A program made the translations under genes and the position numbers. This document shows positions 55,601 to 63,972 of a stretch of 64,000 nucleotides of DNA, piece after piece. The notes below the pieces were generated by a model. That model saw only the letters and a program-made list of their open reading frames with translations. It had not been told where the DNA came from and searched no databases. Position 1 is the stretch's first letter. Each line of letters opens with the position of its first letter. This DNA comes from Ferruginibacter yonginensis (GTDB lineage Bacteria; Bacteroidota; Bacteroidia; Chitinophagales; Chitinophagaceae), in assembly GCF_042651465.1 (NCBI RefSeq), contig NZ_JBHSCZ010000002.1:930001-994000 (forward strand), read 5' to 3'.

Positions 55601-56331
55601 GGTGTTAAAGTTGTTACAGTAGGTGGGGTAACATCAGGGCCTGCACCACCAGTTGCTGTGATGCTAAAATCATCAACAGCTAAACCATCATCAGCACCAG
55701 CAGCATTCAAGTCCGTCCATCTTATCCAAATTGTAGCACCATTTGCAATATTTAAACCTGTAATGGTAAAGCTGATAGCCATTTTATTAGCTGTTGCATT
55801 ACCATCTATTGGCCCTACTGTACCTGTTTGAGTAGGTGCAGTAAAATCAAGGCTGTTTTCATCTGTCCAAGTACCGGTTGATAAAGAAGTTGCGTTGGTG
55901 CTGTATTGAAAATCTAATCTATCTACTCTACTTAAAGCCCCTAATCGCCATTGTTCACCCGTATAAGCTATCGATAATGAAGTAATTGTAGAGCCTGTAT
56001 TATTAATGAACTGAGCTCCAATTGTAGGGATTACATTACCAGATTGAACGCCACCTAATGCTCTATCTGTATTACTAGTTGTACCATAGCTGTAAGTGTT
56101 GCCACCATTTGCACTACCATTATCTGCAGCGTAGGTTGTATTAGCATTTGTACCTGCTTCTAAAAATGTCCAACCCGTTGGTAATGTTGTAATGGCGTTT
56201 GTTGTACCTGTGGAGGCCAACGTATTAAAATCTTGTGTAAAGGCAGTTCCCGTACTTGTAATGGAAACCGATTGTGTATAGCCTAACATAAAAGTGCAAG
56301 CCAACACAATGCTTAAGTAAATTTTTTTCAT
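52663..56331 (-). CDS. type IX-secreted multidomain endonuclease I family protein
   Basis: A 1222-residue exported protein. After a signal peptide (1-19) come: an adhesin-like domain (about 20-230); a bacterial Ig-like domain (about 235-340, ATEISVNTNLQITFNEPV); a choice-of-anchor J-like domain (about 350-515, NEDWLISPPYDL and ASRWTIDDVSVYS); two similar fibronectin-III-like repeats (about 520-780), each beginning PCVEP and containing a TQYY(Y/I)FV(F/Y)S strand; then an endonuclease I domain (about 790-1090) with YNREHSTPQSWF and SDAHHIFPTDGKVNATRSN, the catalytic His region. It ends in a T9SS type A sorting domain (VYPNPTMGALNV to QQSFVVIK). It probably degrades extracellular DNA or RNA at the cell surface. 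Confidence 0.9.
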   Translation of the reverse strand: MKKIYLSIVLACTFMLGYTQSVSITSTGTAFTQDFNTLASTGTTNAITTLPTGWTFLEAGTNANTTYAADNGSANGGNTYSYGTTSNTDRALGGVQSGNVIPTIGAQFINNTGSTITSLSIAYTGEQWRLGALSRVDRLDFQYSTNATSLSTGTWTDENSLDFTAPTQTGTVGPIDGNATANKMAISFTITGLNIANGATIWIRWTDLNAAGADDGLAVDDFSITATGGAGPDVTPPTVTTLTPLDNATEISVNTNLQITFNEPVLKGTGNIVIKKSSDNSVVQTIDVTTANVSVNTTTATITINPLILNTSYYIEIDNGAFTDAAANAFAGITGATTWNFTTTSIPAAGVLAQNYSFTDCATFLPDGWRTFNVVGAQVWTCATGGRTADNAMFMNGFSGTAQTNEDWLISPPYDLTGVTAPTLKFYSKSQFAGNTLELRVSTNYIPGTDPNTATWTTITGNFPAVNSNVFTLSDNIDLSAFNTSNVKIAWVYISNTTTGASRWTIDDVSVYSTVVLPPCVEPADQPTNVTLSATPTSISGSFTLPATAADAYLVVRSTSSTLSSLPVDGTNYNVGQTVGGGTVILNGTLTSFTDNGLTPSTQYYYFVFSYNNENCSAGPNYLLTLNPAPTGNTNTATTLALAPCVEPTAAPTALVLNATNATITGSFTAAASANRYLVIYSTANTPVPTPVDGTTYTVGAAIGNGFVGAYTTNTNFTITGLTAATQYYIFVYSANAECTGEPDYFTGANLGGTVTTTNGTGVPAGYYDAATALNCQPLKTAVKNIITNGANTLTYTPGLWNLYQYSDLHRNDANTADIIWDMYSDNPTGPEPYTYTYNTNQCGTYTGEGGCYNREHSTPQSWFNQVSPMVSDAHHIFPTDGKVNATRSNFPYGEVTTPTSTSLNGSKLGSGNNFGYTSTVFEPINAYKGDFARAGLYMAVRYEDEIISQNWSQFGNANQVFLSAADEPDAAKRRLQIYDAWYLQTLIKWHTNDPVSQKEIDRNNAIYYQPVISSGSTPIAQANRNPFVDHPEYAALMFQCTGLLPVTLIDFTAQKNNNGILLKWYATFETSFKQYDVERSVDGNVFNKIGQVQGNNLTNYSFNDDKLPATSVVYYRLKMIDLDGKFKYSKIVSVKLNNNLSNAIVYPNPTMGALNVRLVETLQQNSQLQIIDVAGRIVKQQSVNANQININLDVQNLAAGRYFIKIKNNTQVIQQSFVVIK

Positions 56332-56397
56332 GCATCAATTGTTTGAGCCGCAAAATTACTATAAAACATTCGAAACGTTGTTAACTTAATATCAACA

Positions 56398-56430
56398 AAA
56401 AGCCCGTTAATATTGCATTAACGGGCTTTT
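56398..56430 (-). terminator. terminator of rpsT
   Basis: AAAAGCCCGTTAAT/ATTAACGGGCTTTT, a 14-bp stem, 23 bases past the rpsT stop. Confidence 0.92.
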
Positions 56431-56453
56431 ATATTATAATTTTATACTAAGTA

Positions 56454-56711
56454 TTATTTTGCTAAAGCATTTACTTTTAACGCTAATTTACGCTTTAAAT
56501 TTGCTGCTTTATTTTTGTGAATAGTACCACGTTTTGCCAATTTATCAATCATCGAAGCTACAGAAGGTAATTTTTCAGCAGCAGCATTTTTATCATCAAT
56601 CGCTCTAATATCACGAATTGCATTACGGGTTGTTTTACCATAGTAACGATTACGCTCATTGCGTTTTGCACTTTGTCTTACGTCTTTTTTGGTAGCTGAG
56701 TGATTTGCCAT
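56454..56711 (-). CDS. rpsT: 30S ribosomal protein S20
   Basis: 85 residues, very basic and all-helical. It opens MANHSATKKDVRQSAKRNERNR, followed by the S20 pattern KTTRNAIRDIRA and a C-terminal GTIHKNKAANLKRKLALKVNAL. Monocistronic, with a complete promoter (TTG, 19 bases, TATCTTTG) and its own terminator. Confidence 0.96.
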   Translation of the reverse strand: MANHSATKKDVRQSAKRNERNRYYGKTTRNAIRDIRAIDDKNAAAEKLPSVASMIDKLAKRGTIHKNKAANLKRKLALKVNALAK

Positions 56712-56730
56712 TATTCTTATTTTTGGGCTG

Positions 56731-56760
56731 CAAAGATAGGATTATTCTTTAAACCAGCAA
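56731..56760 (-). promoter_or_regulatory. promoter of rpsT
   Basis: On the minus strand, TTG (56758-56760), a 19-base spacer, then TATCTTTG (56731-56738). This is the best -33/-7 match in the window to the Bacteroidota consensus. Confidence 0.7.
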
Positions 56761-56900
56761 CTTTTACTACATTTTATTTTTAAATGTGCCCACTTTTTTT
56801 GAGTGTTTCTGCAAATGTTGCTCATTTTCAACGGTTAAAATCCGATATTTGCACCCAATTTCAACGCAATATTTTTCAAAATTATTATAAGTAGTTTAAA

Positions 56901-59642
56901 ATGAAGGATTTTCAATATATCACTAGTTCGCATCCATCGTATGTAGAAAACTTATACAACGATTATATTAAAAACCCTGAAAGCGTTGATGCTGAATTTA
57001 AAAAGTTTTTTGAAGGGTTCGACTTTGCTGTTAATAACGGGATTGCAACAAAGCAAACTTCAAGTGTTACAAATAATGTAGCCATCACTAATCTGGATAA
57101 AGAATTTGCAGTATACCAATTAATACAAGCGTACCGAAAAAAAGGGCATTTGGTGGCGCAAACCAATCCGATACGTGAAAGAAAAAACAGGCACGCTAAC
57201 ATTGCATTGGCTGATTTAGGTTTGTCTGAAGCTGATTTAAACACCACCTTTGAAGCTGGTAAATTTTTAAACCTAGGCAAAGCTACTTTACAACAAATTG
57301 TTGATCATCTAAAAAAATCGTACACACACCATGTTGGGGTGGAATACAGCGCATTGAATGATCTAAAAAAAATACACTGGTTGGCAAACGAAATGGAAGT
57401 TAATTTTCACCAACCCATTGCCATCAAACAAAAAAGACGCATTCTTCAAAAATTGAATGAAGGCGTTATGTTTGAAAAGTTTTTACACACAAAATATATT
57501 GGTCAAAAACGCTTTAGTTTAGAAGGTGGTGAAAGTACTATTGCCGCTTTAGATGCCATCATAAATACCGCTGCAAAAGAAGGTGTAAAAGAAACCGTTA
57601 TTGGTATGGCTCACCGGGGCAGGCTGAATGTATTGGCTAATATTTTAGGTAAAACATACGAACAAATATTTACTGAGTTTGAAGGTACGGCAACACCCGA
57701 CACCACCATGGGTAGTGGCGATGTAAAATACCATTTGGGCTTTAGCAGCGAAGTTGAAACATTTGATGGCGAAAAAATTCACTTAAAACTAACACCTAAC
57801 CCATCTCACCTCGAAACCGTTGACCCAGTTGTTATTGGTTACGTACGTAGCAAGGCAGATGTTTTGTACAATAGCGATTTTGATAAAGTGTTACCAATTT
57901 TAATACACGGCGATTCATCAGTTGCCGGGCAAGGCGTTGTGTACGAAGTATTACAAATGAGCGATTTAAAAGGTTATTATACAGGTGGTACCATTCACTT
58001 TGTTATTAATAACCAAATTGGTTTTACTACCGATTTTGATGATGCCCGTAGTGCAGATTATTGTACCTCTGTTGCCGCAATGGTGCAAGCGCCAGTATTA
58101 CATGTAAATGGCGACGACCCTGAGGCAGTAGTAAAAGTAGCTGAAATAGCCACTCGTTACAGACAAACATTTAACAGCGATATCTTTATTGATATGGTGT
58201 GCTTTCGCAGGCACGGCCACAACGAAGGTGATGAACCTAAGTTTACGCAACCTAAGCTTTATCAATTAATTGATAAGCACATGAATGCTAGGGAAGTGTA
58301 CACCCAATATTTAATTGAAAATGGTGAGCCAGATGCTAAGGCACTTGCTAAAGAAATGGAGCAAACCTTTTTGGCACAGTTGCAAGAGCGTTTAGATGAA
58401 GTAAAACAACACCCATTACCATACACGTACCAAAAACCAGAAGAGTGGTGGAACCAATTACGTAAAGCAACGGCTGATGATTTTGTACGCTCTCCTATTA
58501 CCGCCATAAAAGAAGAGCAAGTAAAGCAATTGTTTGATGGTTTAATGAAATGGCCAGAAGGTTTTAAACCATTAAAAAAAGTAGAGAAGTTAATTGCAGA
58601 TAAAGTAAAATTATTTGCTGATGCCCAAAAAATTGATTGGGCTACAGCTGAGTTAATGGCATACGCTAGTTTATTGTTAGATGGTAATGATGTACGTATG
58701 AGTGGTCAGGATGTTAAACGTGGTACTTTCAGCCATCGCCATGCAGTTATTTATGATGAAAATACCAATGAAGGCTACAACCGTTTAAATCATTTCAACG
58801 AAACACAATCACCTTTCAGAATTTACAATTCATTATTAAGTGAATACGCTGTTTTAGGTTTTGAATATGGGTACGCTCTAGCTAACCCCAACGCATTGGT
58901 GTTGTGGGAAGCTCAGTTTGGCGATTTTGTAAACGGTGCACAAATTATTATTGATCAATTTATTGCAGCCGCAGAAACCAAATGGCAGCGCATGAATGGT
59001 TTAGTGATGTTGTTACCGCATGGCTACGAAGGCCAGGGGCCAGAGCATAGCAGTGCAAGGTTAGAGCGCTTTTTACAACAATGTGCTGAGTTAAATATTG
59101 TAGTAACCAACATAACTACGGCTGCTAATTTCTTCCACATGTTGCGCAGGCAATTAGCATGGCCATTTAGAAAACCATTGATCAACTTCTCACCAAAAGC
59201 AAATTTGCGTTTACCAGCAACATACAGTGCAGTTACTGAGTTTACTGAAGGTGGTTTTAAAGAAGTGATAGACGATGTTAGCAATATTGATTCAACGGCT
59301 GTTACAAAAGTATTGTTGTGTACGGGCAAAATATATTTTGATTTGGCTGATAGAAGAGACAAAGATCAACGTAAAGATGTTGCCATTATTCGTTTAGAAC
59401 AATTGTATCCATTACCACAACACCAGTTAGATGAGTTGTACAAAAAATACAGTAAAGCTATTTGGTATTGGGTGCAAGAAGAGCCATTAAATATGGGTGC
59501 TGCAAGTTATTTACGTATGAATGTTGAAGGTATCAATTTCCATATCATCAGCAGAAAAGCAAGTGCATCAACGGCATCGGGCTATTCAAAAATTCATGCA
59601 AAAGAGCAAGCAGAAATTATTGATACGGCATTTAGTATATAA
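56901..59642 (+). CDS. sucA: 2-oxoglutarate dehydrogenase E1 component
   Basis: Thiamine-diphosphate enzyme of the TCA cycle that decarboxylates 2-oxoglutarate. 913 residues, full length (E. coli SucA 933). FEGFDF and LGKATL precede the ThDP domain with GMAHRGRLNVLANILGK; the ThDP-binding GDSSVAGQGVVYE and NNQIGFTT are clear; and the second half has FGDFVNGAQIIIDQFI and LLPHGYEGQGPEHSSARLER. sucB is not adjacent; ffh follows. A near -7 box GATATTTG lies at 56844-56851. Confidence 0.96.
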   Translation: MKDFQYITSSHPSYVENLYNDYIKNPESVDAEFKKFFEGFDFAVNNGIATKQTSSVTNNVAITNLDKEFAVYQLIQAYRKKGHLVAQTNPIRERKNRHANIALADLGLSEADLNTTFEAGKFLNLGKATLQQIVDHLKKSYTHHVGVEYSALNDLKKIHWLANEMEVNFHQPIAIKQKRRILQKLNEGVMFEKFLHTKYIGQKRFSLEGGESTIAALDAIINTAAKEGVKETVIGMAHRGRLNVLANILGKTYEQIFTEFEGTATPDTTMGSGDVKYHLGFSSEVETFDGEKIHLKLTPNPSHLETVDPVVIGYVRSKADVLYNSDFDKVLPILIHGDSSVAGQGVVYEVLQMSDLKGYYTGGTIHFVINNQIGFTTDFDDARSADYCTSVAAMVQAPVLHVNGDDPEAVVKVAEIATRYRQTFNSDIFIDMVCFRRHGHNEGDEPKFTQPKLYQLIDKHMNAREVYTQYLIENGEPDAKALAKEMEQTFLAQLQERLDEVKQHPLPYTYQKPEEWWNQLRKATADDFVRSPITAIKEEQVKQLFDGLMKWPEGFKPLKKVEKLIADKVKLFADAQKIDWATAELMAYASLLLDGNDVRMSGQDVKRGTFSHRHAVIYDENTNEGYNRLNHFNETQSPFRIYNSLLSEYAVLGFEYGYALANPNALVLWEAQFGDFVNGAQIIIDQFIAAAETKWQRMNGLVMLLPHGYEGQGPEHSSARLERFLQQCAELNIVVTNITTAANFFHMLRRQLAWPFRKPLINFSPKANLRLPATYSAVTEFTEGGFKEVIDDVSNIDSTAVTKVLLCTGKIYFDLADRRDKDQRKDVAIIRLEQLYPLPQHQLDELYKKYSKAIWYWVQEEPLNMGAASYLRMNVEGINFHIISRKASASTASGYSKIHAKEQAEIIDTAFSI

Positions 59643-59678
59643 TACATTAGGTTAGGTTATTTTAAATAGAGAATTATT

Positions 59679-61001
59679 ATGTTCAATTCGTTAAGTGAAA
59701 AGCTCGAAAGTGCTTTTAAAAATATAAAAGGTGAGGGTAGAATTAGTGAGCTCAACATTGCCAATACGGTAAAAGATATTAGAAGGGCATTAGTAGATGC
59801 TGATGTGAATTATAAAATTGCGAAAGAGTTTACTGATAAAGTAAAAGAAACCGCACTAGGTTCAAAAGTATTGCTATCCGTAAATCCTGGCCAGCAAATG
59901 GTTAAAATTGTGCAGGATGAATTAACGGCTTTAATGGGTGGTACTGAAAGTGAATTTAATGTAACTGGTAACCCAGCCATCATATTAATTGCAGGTTTAC
60001 AAGGTTCTGGTAAAACAACTTTTAGTGGTAAGTTAGCTAACTATCTTAAAACCAAAAAGGGGAAATCACCCTTACTTGTAGCGGCAGATATTTATCGTCC
60101 GGCGGCTATTGATCAATTGGAAGTATTGGGTGGTCAAATTGGGGTAGATGTTTATAGTGAAAGAGAAAATAAAGACGCTGTTTCAATTGCACAGAATGCT
60201 ATAAAAGAAGCCCGTTCAAAAAACAAAAATGTTATAATTATAGATACTGCTGGTCGTTTAGCTGTAGATGAAGTAATGATGACAGAGGTCGCCAACGTGA
60301 AGGCAGCTGTGAACCCTCATGAAATTTTATTTGTTGTAGATAGTATGACCGGTCAAGATGCAGTTAATACAGCTGCTGCATTTAATGAGAGGTTAGATTT
60401 TAGTGGTGTGGTATTAACCAAGTTAGATGGTGATACCAGAGGTGGTGCTGCGTTATCTATTAAGTACACGGTGAATAAACCTATCAAGTTTATGAGCAGT
60501 GGCGAAAAAATGGATACGTTAGATGTGTTTTACCCTGAGCGTATGGCCCAGCGTATTTTAGGCATGGGTGATATTGTGAGTTTAGTAGAAAAAGCGCAAG
60601 AACAATTTGATGCTGCTGAAGCGGCAAAATTGGAAAAACGTATCCGTAAAAACCAATTTGATTTTGAAGATTTTAAAACCCAACTCCAACAAATTAAAAA
60701 GATGGGTAACATCAAAGATTTGATGGGTATGATACCTGGTGTTGGTAAACAGTTGAAAGATGTTGATATTAATGATGATGCTTTTAAAGGTATTGAAGCC
60801 ATGATTAATTCAATGACGATTGAAGAAAGGCGTAACCCTGATTTAATCAATCCAAGTAGAAAAAATAGGATTGCAAAAGGAAGTGGCAAAGATTTGAATG
60901 AACTCAATCAGTTTTTAAAACAATTTGAGCAAATGAAATCAATGATGAAAATGATGAATAAAATGCCAATGGGCCGTATGCCGGGTATGGGAAGAAGATA
61001 A
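59679..61001 (+). CDS. ffh: signal recognition particle protein Ffh
   Basis: GTPase that targets nascent membrane proteins to the translocon with 4.5S/6S RNA. 440 residues. An N-terminal helical domain is followed by the G domain: G1 GLQGSGKTTFSGKLA, DTAGRL, and TKLDGDTRGGAAL; then the Met-rich M domain, ending MMKMMNKMPMGRMPGMGRR. The start is MFNSLSEKLESAF. It follows sucA by 36 bases and could be read from it. Confidence 0.97.
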   Translation: MFNSLSEKLESAFKNIKGEGRISELNIANTVKDIRRALVDADVNYKIAKEFTDKVKETALGSKVLLSVNPGQQMVKIVQDELTALMGGTESEFNVTGNPAIILIAGLQGSGKTTFSGKLANYLKTKKGKSPLLVAADIYRPAAIDQLEVLGGQIGVDVYSERENKDAVSIAQNAIKEARSKNKNVIIIDTAGRLAVDEVMMTEVANVKAAVNPHEILFVVDSMTGQDAVNTAAAFNERLDFSGVVLTKLDGDTRGGAALSIKYTVNKPIKFMSSGEKMDTLDVFYPERMAQRILGMGDIVSLVEKAQEQFDAAEAAKLEKRIRKNQFDFEDFKTQLQQIKKMGNIKDLMGMIPGVGKQLKDVDINDDAFKGIEAMINSMTIEERRNPDLINPSRKNRIAKGSGKDLNELNQFLKQFEQMKSMMKMMNKMPMGRMPGMGRR

Positions 61002-61023
61002 ACATCATTTAATGATAGATTAT

Positions 61024-61058
61024 ATTAGAAAAGGCTACCAGTGGTAGCCTTTTCTAAT
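61024..61058. terminator. bidirectional terminator of ffh and hom
   Basis: A 16-bp stem around AGAAAAGGCTACC/GGTAGCCTTTTCT, between two convergent genes. Confidence 0.93.
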
Positions 61059-61066
61059 TATAAAAA

Positions 61067-62317
61067 TTATGTAATTGCAGCTGCTGTACTTGATTGAATA
61101 GCTACTTTATTGTTAAGTACAGCAATAGCATCAGCAGCTAATACAAGTGAAACCCCATTTTCTTTCCACCAATTATTTTTGATGAGTTGTTGTGCTGCAA
61201 TTTTCCCTTTAATAAAAACAGCCGAAGAGGTTTGCTCTAAAACTTCAATTTGAGTAAAGGCTTGTAAGTTAATATGCTCAAGGCTTTTAGCTGTTATGAT
61301 GATGTTTAAATGGTAGTTGTAAGTCAATGAAATTTGTTGCCCCAACTGTATTTTTTTATACTCGTATTTGTAATCATATCGCAATGCTGCAATATCACTT
61401 AACACCGCAGCAGCTGTAGGAAAAGCACCAGCACCTTTACCTTTAAAAAAATGTTTATCCGCAAAACAACTTTCGGTTTCCAGTGCATTAAACTCATTGT
61501 TTACATTGTAAAAATCACTGTCTTTTTTCACGAGTTGCGGTAATACAAATGCAGCGAAATAGCTATCATCCACCTTTATAACATGGGCTAATAGTTTGAT
61601 AGTGTAATCATGTTGTGTTGCCCATTGATTAATGATTGGGTTAATTTGTGTGATGCCAGTATAAATAATTTCGTGAGTAGCAATAATGGTTCCAAAAGCA
61701 TGTGCTGCTAGTATGGTTAATTTGTTTGCTGCATCATGCCCTTCAATATCTAATGCAGGGTTACTTTCGGCAAAGCCTTCATGTTGAGCAATATATAGGG
61801 CTTCTTCAAAAGTTAAACCCTCGGCTGCAATTTTTGATAAAATAAAATTGGTTGAGCCATTAACGATGCCAGATACTTTCGATAATAAATCATTATCATA
61901 ATACTCTTCTAAATTTCTAATAATGGGTATACCTGCACAACATGCTGCTTCATATAAAAATGCTACTTTATACTGCTGTTGTAATAATAAAAGTTCTTTA
62001 AAATGTGTTGCAATCATTTTTTTATTTGCACTTACCACATGTTTACCTTTTTTAAATGCAGCGGTAACAATATCATAAGCAGCTGTTGCATCATCAATTA
62101 GTTCAACAATTACATTTATAGATTCATCATCTAACAACTCATTAATTGCTGTAGTAAAATAATAGGCATCAATTGCTCGTTTTTTTTGAGCATTTTTTAT
62201 ACATATTTTTTTGATGTTGGCCTGCAATGTTGGCGTAGCTTGTAACACATCATACAATCCTTTACCCACTACACCAAATCCCACTAAGCCAATTTGTAAT
62301 TTTTTTGAATTTGACAT
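61067..62317 (-). CDS. hom: homoserine dehydrogenase (stand-alone)
   Basis: NAD(P)-dependent enzyme that reduces aspartate semialdehyde to homoserine. About 416 residues from ATG 62317. GLVGFGVVGKGLYDVL is the nucleotide-binding loop, VSANKKMIA a conserved cofactor segment, and SGIVNGSTNFILSK with the ESNPALDIEGHDAANKL segment carries the catalytic Lys/Asp region. It is a second homoserine dehydrogenase besides ThrA. The frame is open to 62362, but that start would overlap metB and lengthen the N-terminus beyond the family norm. It lies downstream of metB in a SAM-riboswitch transcript, so it is a methionine-directed isozyme. No ACT domain is obvious at the C-terminus. Confidence 0.93.
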   Translation of the reverse strand: MSNSKKLQIGLVGFGVVGKGLYDVLQATPTLQANIKKICIKNAQKKRAIDAYYFTTAINELLDDESINVIVELIDDATAAYDIVTAAFKKGKHVVSANKKMIATHFKELLLLQQQYKVAFLYEAACCAGIPIIRNLEEYYDNDLLSKVSGIVNGSTNFILSKIAAEGLTFEEALYIAQHEGFAESNPALDIEGHDAANKLTILAAHAFGTIIATHEIIYTGITQINPIINQWATQHDYTIKLLAHVIKVDDSYFAAFVLPQLVKKDSDFYNVNNEFNALETESCFADKHFFKGKGAGAFPTAAAVLSDIAALRYDYKYEYKKIQLGQQISLTYNYHLNIIITAKSLEHINLQAFTQIEVLEQTSSAVFIKGKIAAQQLIKNNWWKENGVSLVLAADAIAVLNNKVAIQSSTAAAIT

Positions 62318-62327
62318 CTTATTAAGT

Positions 62328-63509
62328 TTAAATGTTGGTTGTTTGTTTGATGGCTGATTCAAGCGTAGCTACCGCTTTAAAAGCATGCTTTAAATCATTG
62401 ATTAAATCTGCGGCATCTTCTAAACCTACACTTAGCCTTATTAAACTATCGGTAACACCTGCACTTCTTCTTTTCTCTACTGGTATTGATTTATGGGTCA
62501 TTTGTGCTGGGTGGCAAAGCAAACTTTTTACACCGCCTAAACTTTCAGCTAGTTTAAAGTATTGTGTATTGGTTACAAATGCAACAGCTGCAGCTTCGGT
62601 ATCATTTTTTAAAGTAAATGATACAATGCCTCCAAAGCCTTTGGCTTGTGAAGCGGCAATGTTATGGTTTGTGTGTGATGTTAAACCGGGATAATACACA
62701 TTTTCTACAAGAGGATGCGTTGCAAGAAATTCAGCCACCGCTTGGGCATTGCTGCAATGTTGCTGTACCCTCAAATGCAAAGTTTCAATACCACGTATTA
62801 CTAAAAAGCTATCAAATGGAGATAGTATGGCACCACTAGCATTTTGAATAAATTTAATTTTAGCACCTAAAACTTCATCTTTTGTAACCACCAAACCTGC
62901 AATTAAATCACTATGTCCGCCCAAGTATTTAGTAGCACTGTGTATTACAATATCAGCTCCCAATAAAAGAGGTTGTTGTAAGGCGGGTGAAGCAAAAGTA
63001 TTATCAACGCAAAGCCAACAGGCATGCGCTTTAGCGATTTTTGCAATAGCTTTTATATCACTAATTTTTAAGGTTGGGTTGGTAGGTGTTTCTATCCAAA
63101 TCAACTTAGTTTTTGGGGTAATGGCATTGAACACGTTTGTAGCATCAGTTGTGTCAGTATAATGAACGGTAATACCAAATTTTTCATACACATGCGTAAA
63201 TAAACGGAATGCACCACCATAAATATCATCAACCGCTACTATTTCATCGCCGGCTTTTAAAAGTTTGAGTACAGCATCAATAGCAGCTAATCCACTGCCA
63301 AATGCAATACCTGTGGTGCCAGCTTCTAGTTGTGCTATCACCTTTTCTAATGCGGCTCTTGTAGGGTTACCACTTCTTGCATAATCGTAGCCTTTATTTA
63401 CACCGGGCGACTCTTGTACAAACGTACTGGTTTGGTAAATAGGTACAGCTAATGAACCAGTTAATGGATCTGTTGGAATGCTGTGAATGAGTTGTGTTGC
63501 GTTGCTCAT
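62328..63509 (-). CDS. metB: cystathionine gamma-synthase-type transsulfuration enzyme
   Basis: PLP enzyme of the Cys/Met metabolism family. 393 residues. The PLP lysine lies in HSATKYLGGHSDLIAGL; ETPTNPTLKISDI and YARSGNPTRAALE are family signatures. In a methionine operon it most likely makes cystathionine from activated homoserine and cysteine, but an O-acyl-homoserine sulfhydrylase or lyase activity cannot be excluded by sequence alone. It is the first gene after the SAM-I riboswitch; the hom start lies 10 bases past its stop. Confidence 0.9.
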   Translation of the reverse strand: MSNATQLIHSIPTDPLTGSLAVPIYQTSTFVQESPGVNKGYDYARSGNPTRAALEKVIAQLEAGTTGIAFGSGLAAIDAVLKLLKAGDEIVAVDDIYGGAFRLFTHVYEKFGITVHYTDTTDATNVFNAITPKTKLIWIETPTNPTLKISDIKAIAKIAKAHACWLCVDNTFASPALQQPLLLGADIVIHSATKYLGGHSDLIAGLVVTKDEVLGAKIKFIQNASGAILSPFDSFLVIRGIETLHLRVQQHCSNAQAVAEFLATHPLVENVYYPGLTSHTNHNIAASQAKGFGGIVSFTLKNDTEAAAVAFVTNTQYFKLAESLGGVKSLLCHPAQMTHKSIPVEKRRSAGVTDSLIRLSVGLEDAADLINDLKHAFKAVATLESAIKQTTNI

Positions 63510-63588
63510 GATATTTGTTTTTTAATTTTTATAAAATAACACTTATCAGAGAGTGTGAGTGTAATACCAGATGAGCTATTGCATAAAA

Positions 63589-63618
63589 CAAAAAAACTCA
63601 TCCGATACATCAGATGAG
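63589..63618 (-). terminator. riboswitch-controlled terminator
   Basis: On the minus strand CTCATC/GATGAG with an inner ATC/GAT pair, followed by eight Ts (63589-63596). It lies 41 bases after the aptamer. TCAGA just after the aptamer could pair with TCTGA in the terminator's 5' arm as an antiterminator. Confidence 0.8.
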
Positions 63619-63659
63619 CTTTTTAAAATATGTTAATATTTTTGAGTAGCTGTGTCTGA

Positions 63660-63767
63660 CTTATCTTTCCGCTTTGCAGCGGATGGATTTGGCACCTTTC
63701 TTCAAATAAATTTGAAGGAGGTTGTCAAGGTATCATCGGGCCATTACCCTCTACCTTTCTTGATAAG
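63660..63767 (-). promoter_or_regulatory. SAM-I (S-box) riboswitch
   Basis: A 108-base aptamer on the minus strand. P1 is CTTATC/GATAAG. The S-box core is AGGTAGAGGG, then TGGCCCGATGATACC, then CAACC; GGTGCCAAATCC follows in the later junction, and P4-like GCTGCAAAGCGG (CCGCTGCAAAGCGG) with AAAGATAAG closes. The order and spacing match the S-box consensus. It should switch off metB-hom when SAM is high. Confidence 0.95.
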
Positions 63768-63786
63768 TATGTGTTAAGATCTATTG

Positions 63787-63819
63787 CAAATATATTGTCG
63801 GTTATATTTTATTTCCAAA
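63787..63819 (-). promoter_or_regulatory. promoter of the metB-hom transcript
   Basis: TATATTTG at 63787-63794, an exact -7 match, with TTTG at 63816-63819, 21 bases further upstream. The start site would lie just before the riboswitch. Confidence 0.65.
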
Positions 63820-63972
63820 TTTATTTTTGTTTATTGTTGTTGTTGCATTCTATAATTCAATGTGGATAAGGGTTTACGTGTAATTATTTTTTTTAAAGTA
63901 ATGTATATTTACTACCTATTTAGAAAATGAAGCGTTGATATTGTTTGTATCTTTACCACAAGGAGTAACATT

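Larger units (their letters stand above)
63510..63972. other. intergenic region with SAM riboswitch, metB promoter and the start region of the right-edge gene
   Basis: A 463-base gap. It contains the SAM-I riboswitch and its promoter and terminator (separate entries). Further right is TGTGGATAA at 63861-63869, a perfect DnaA-box sequence in reverse, in isolation. The last part precedes the lysine-rich gene starting at 63973. Confidence 0.8.

Noticed and set aside
63541..63580. A second copy of the sequence AGCTCATCTG downstream of the riboswitch terminator, considered as a second switch
   Set aside because: It lacks any aptamer-like core and the similarity is only ten bases; it may simply be an alternative pairing partner for the terminator.
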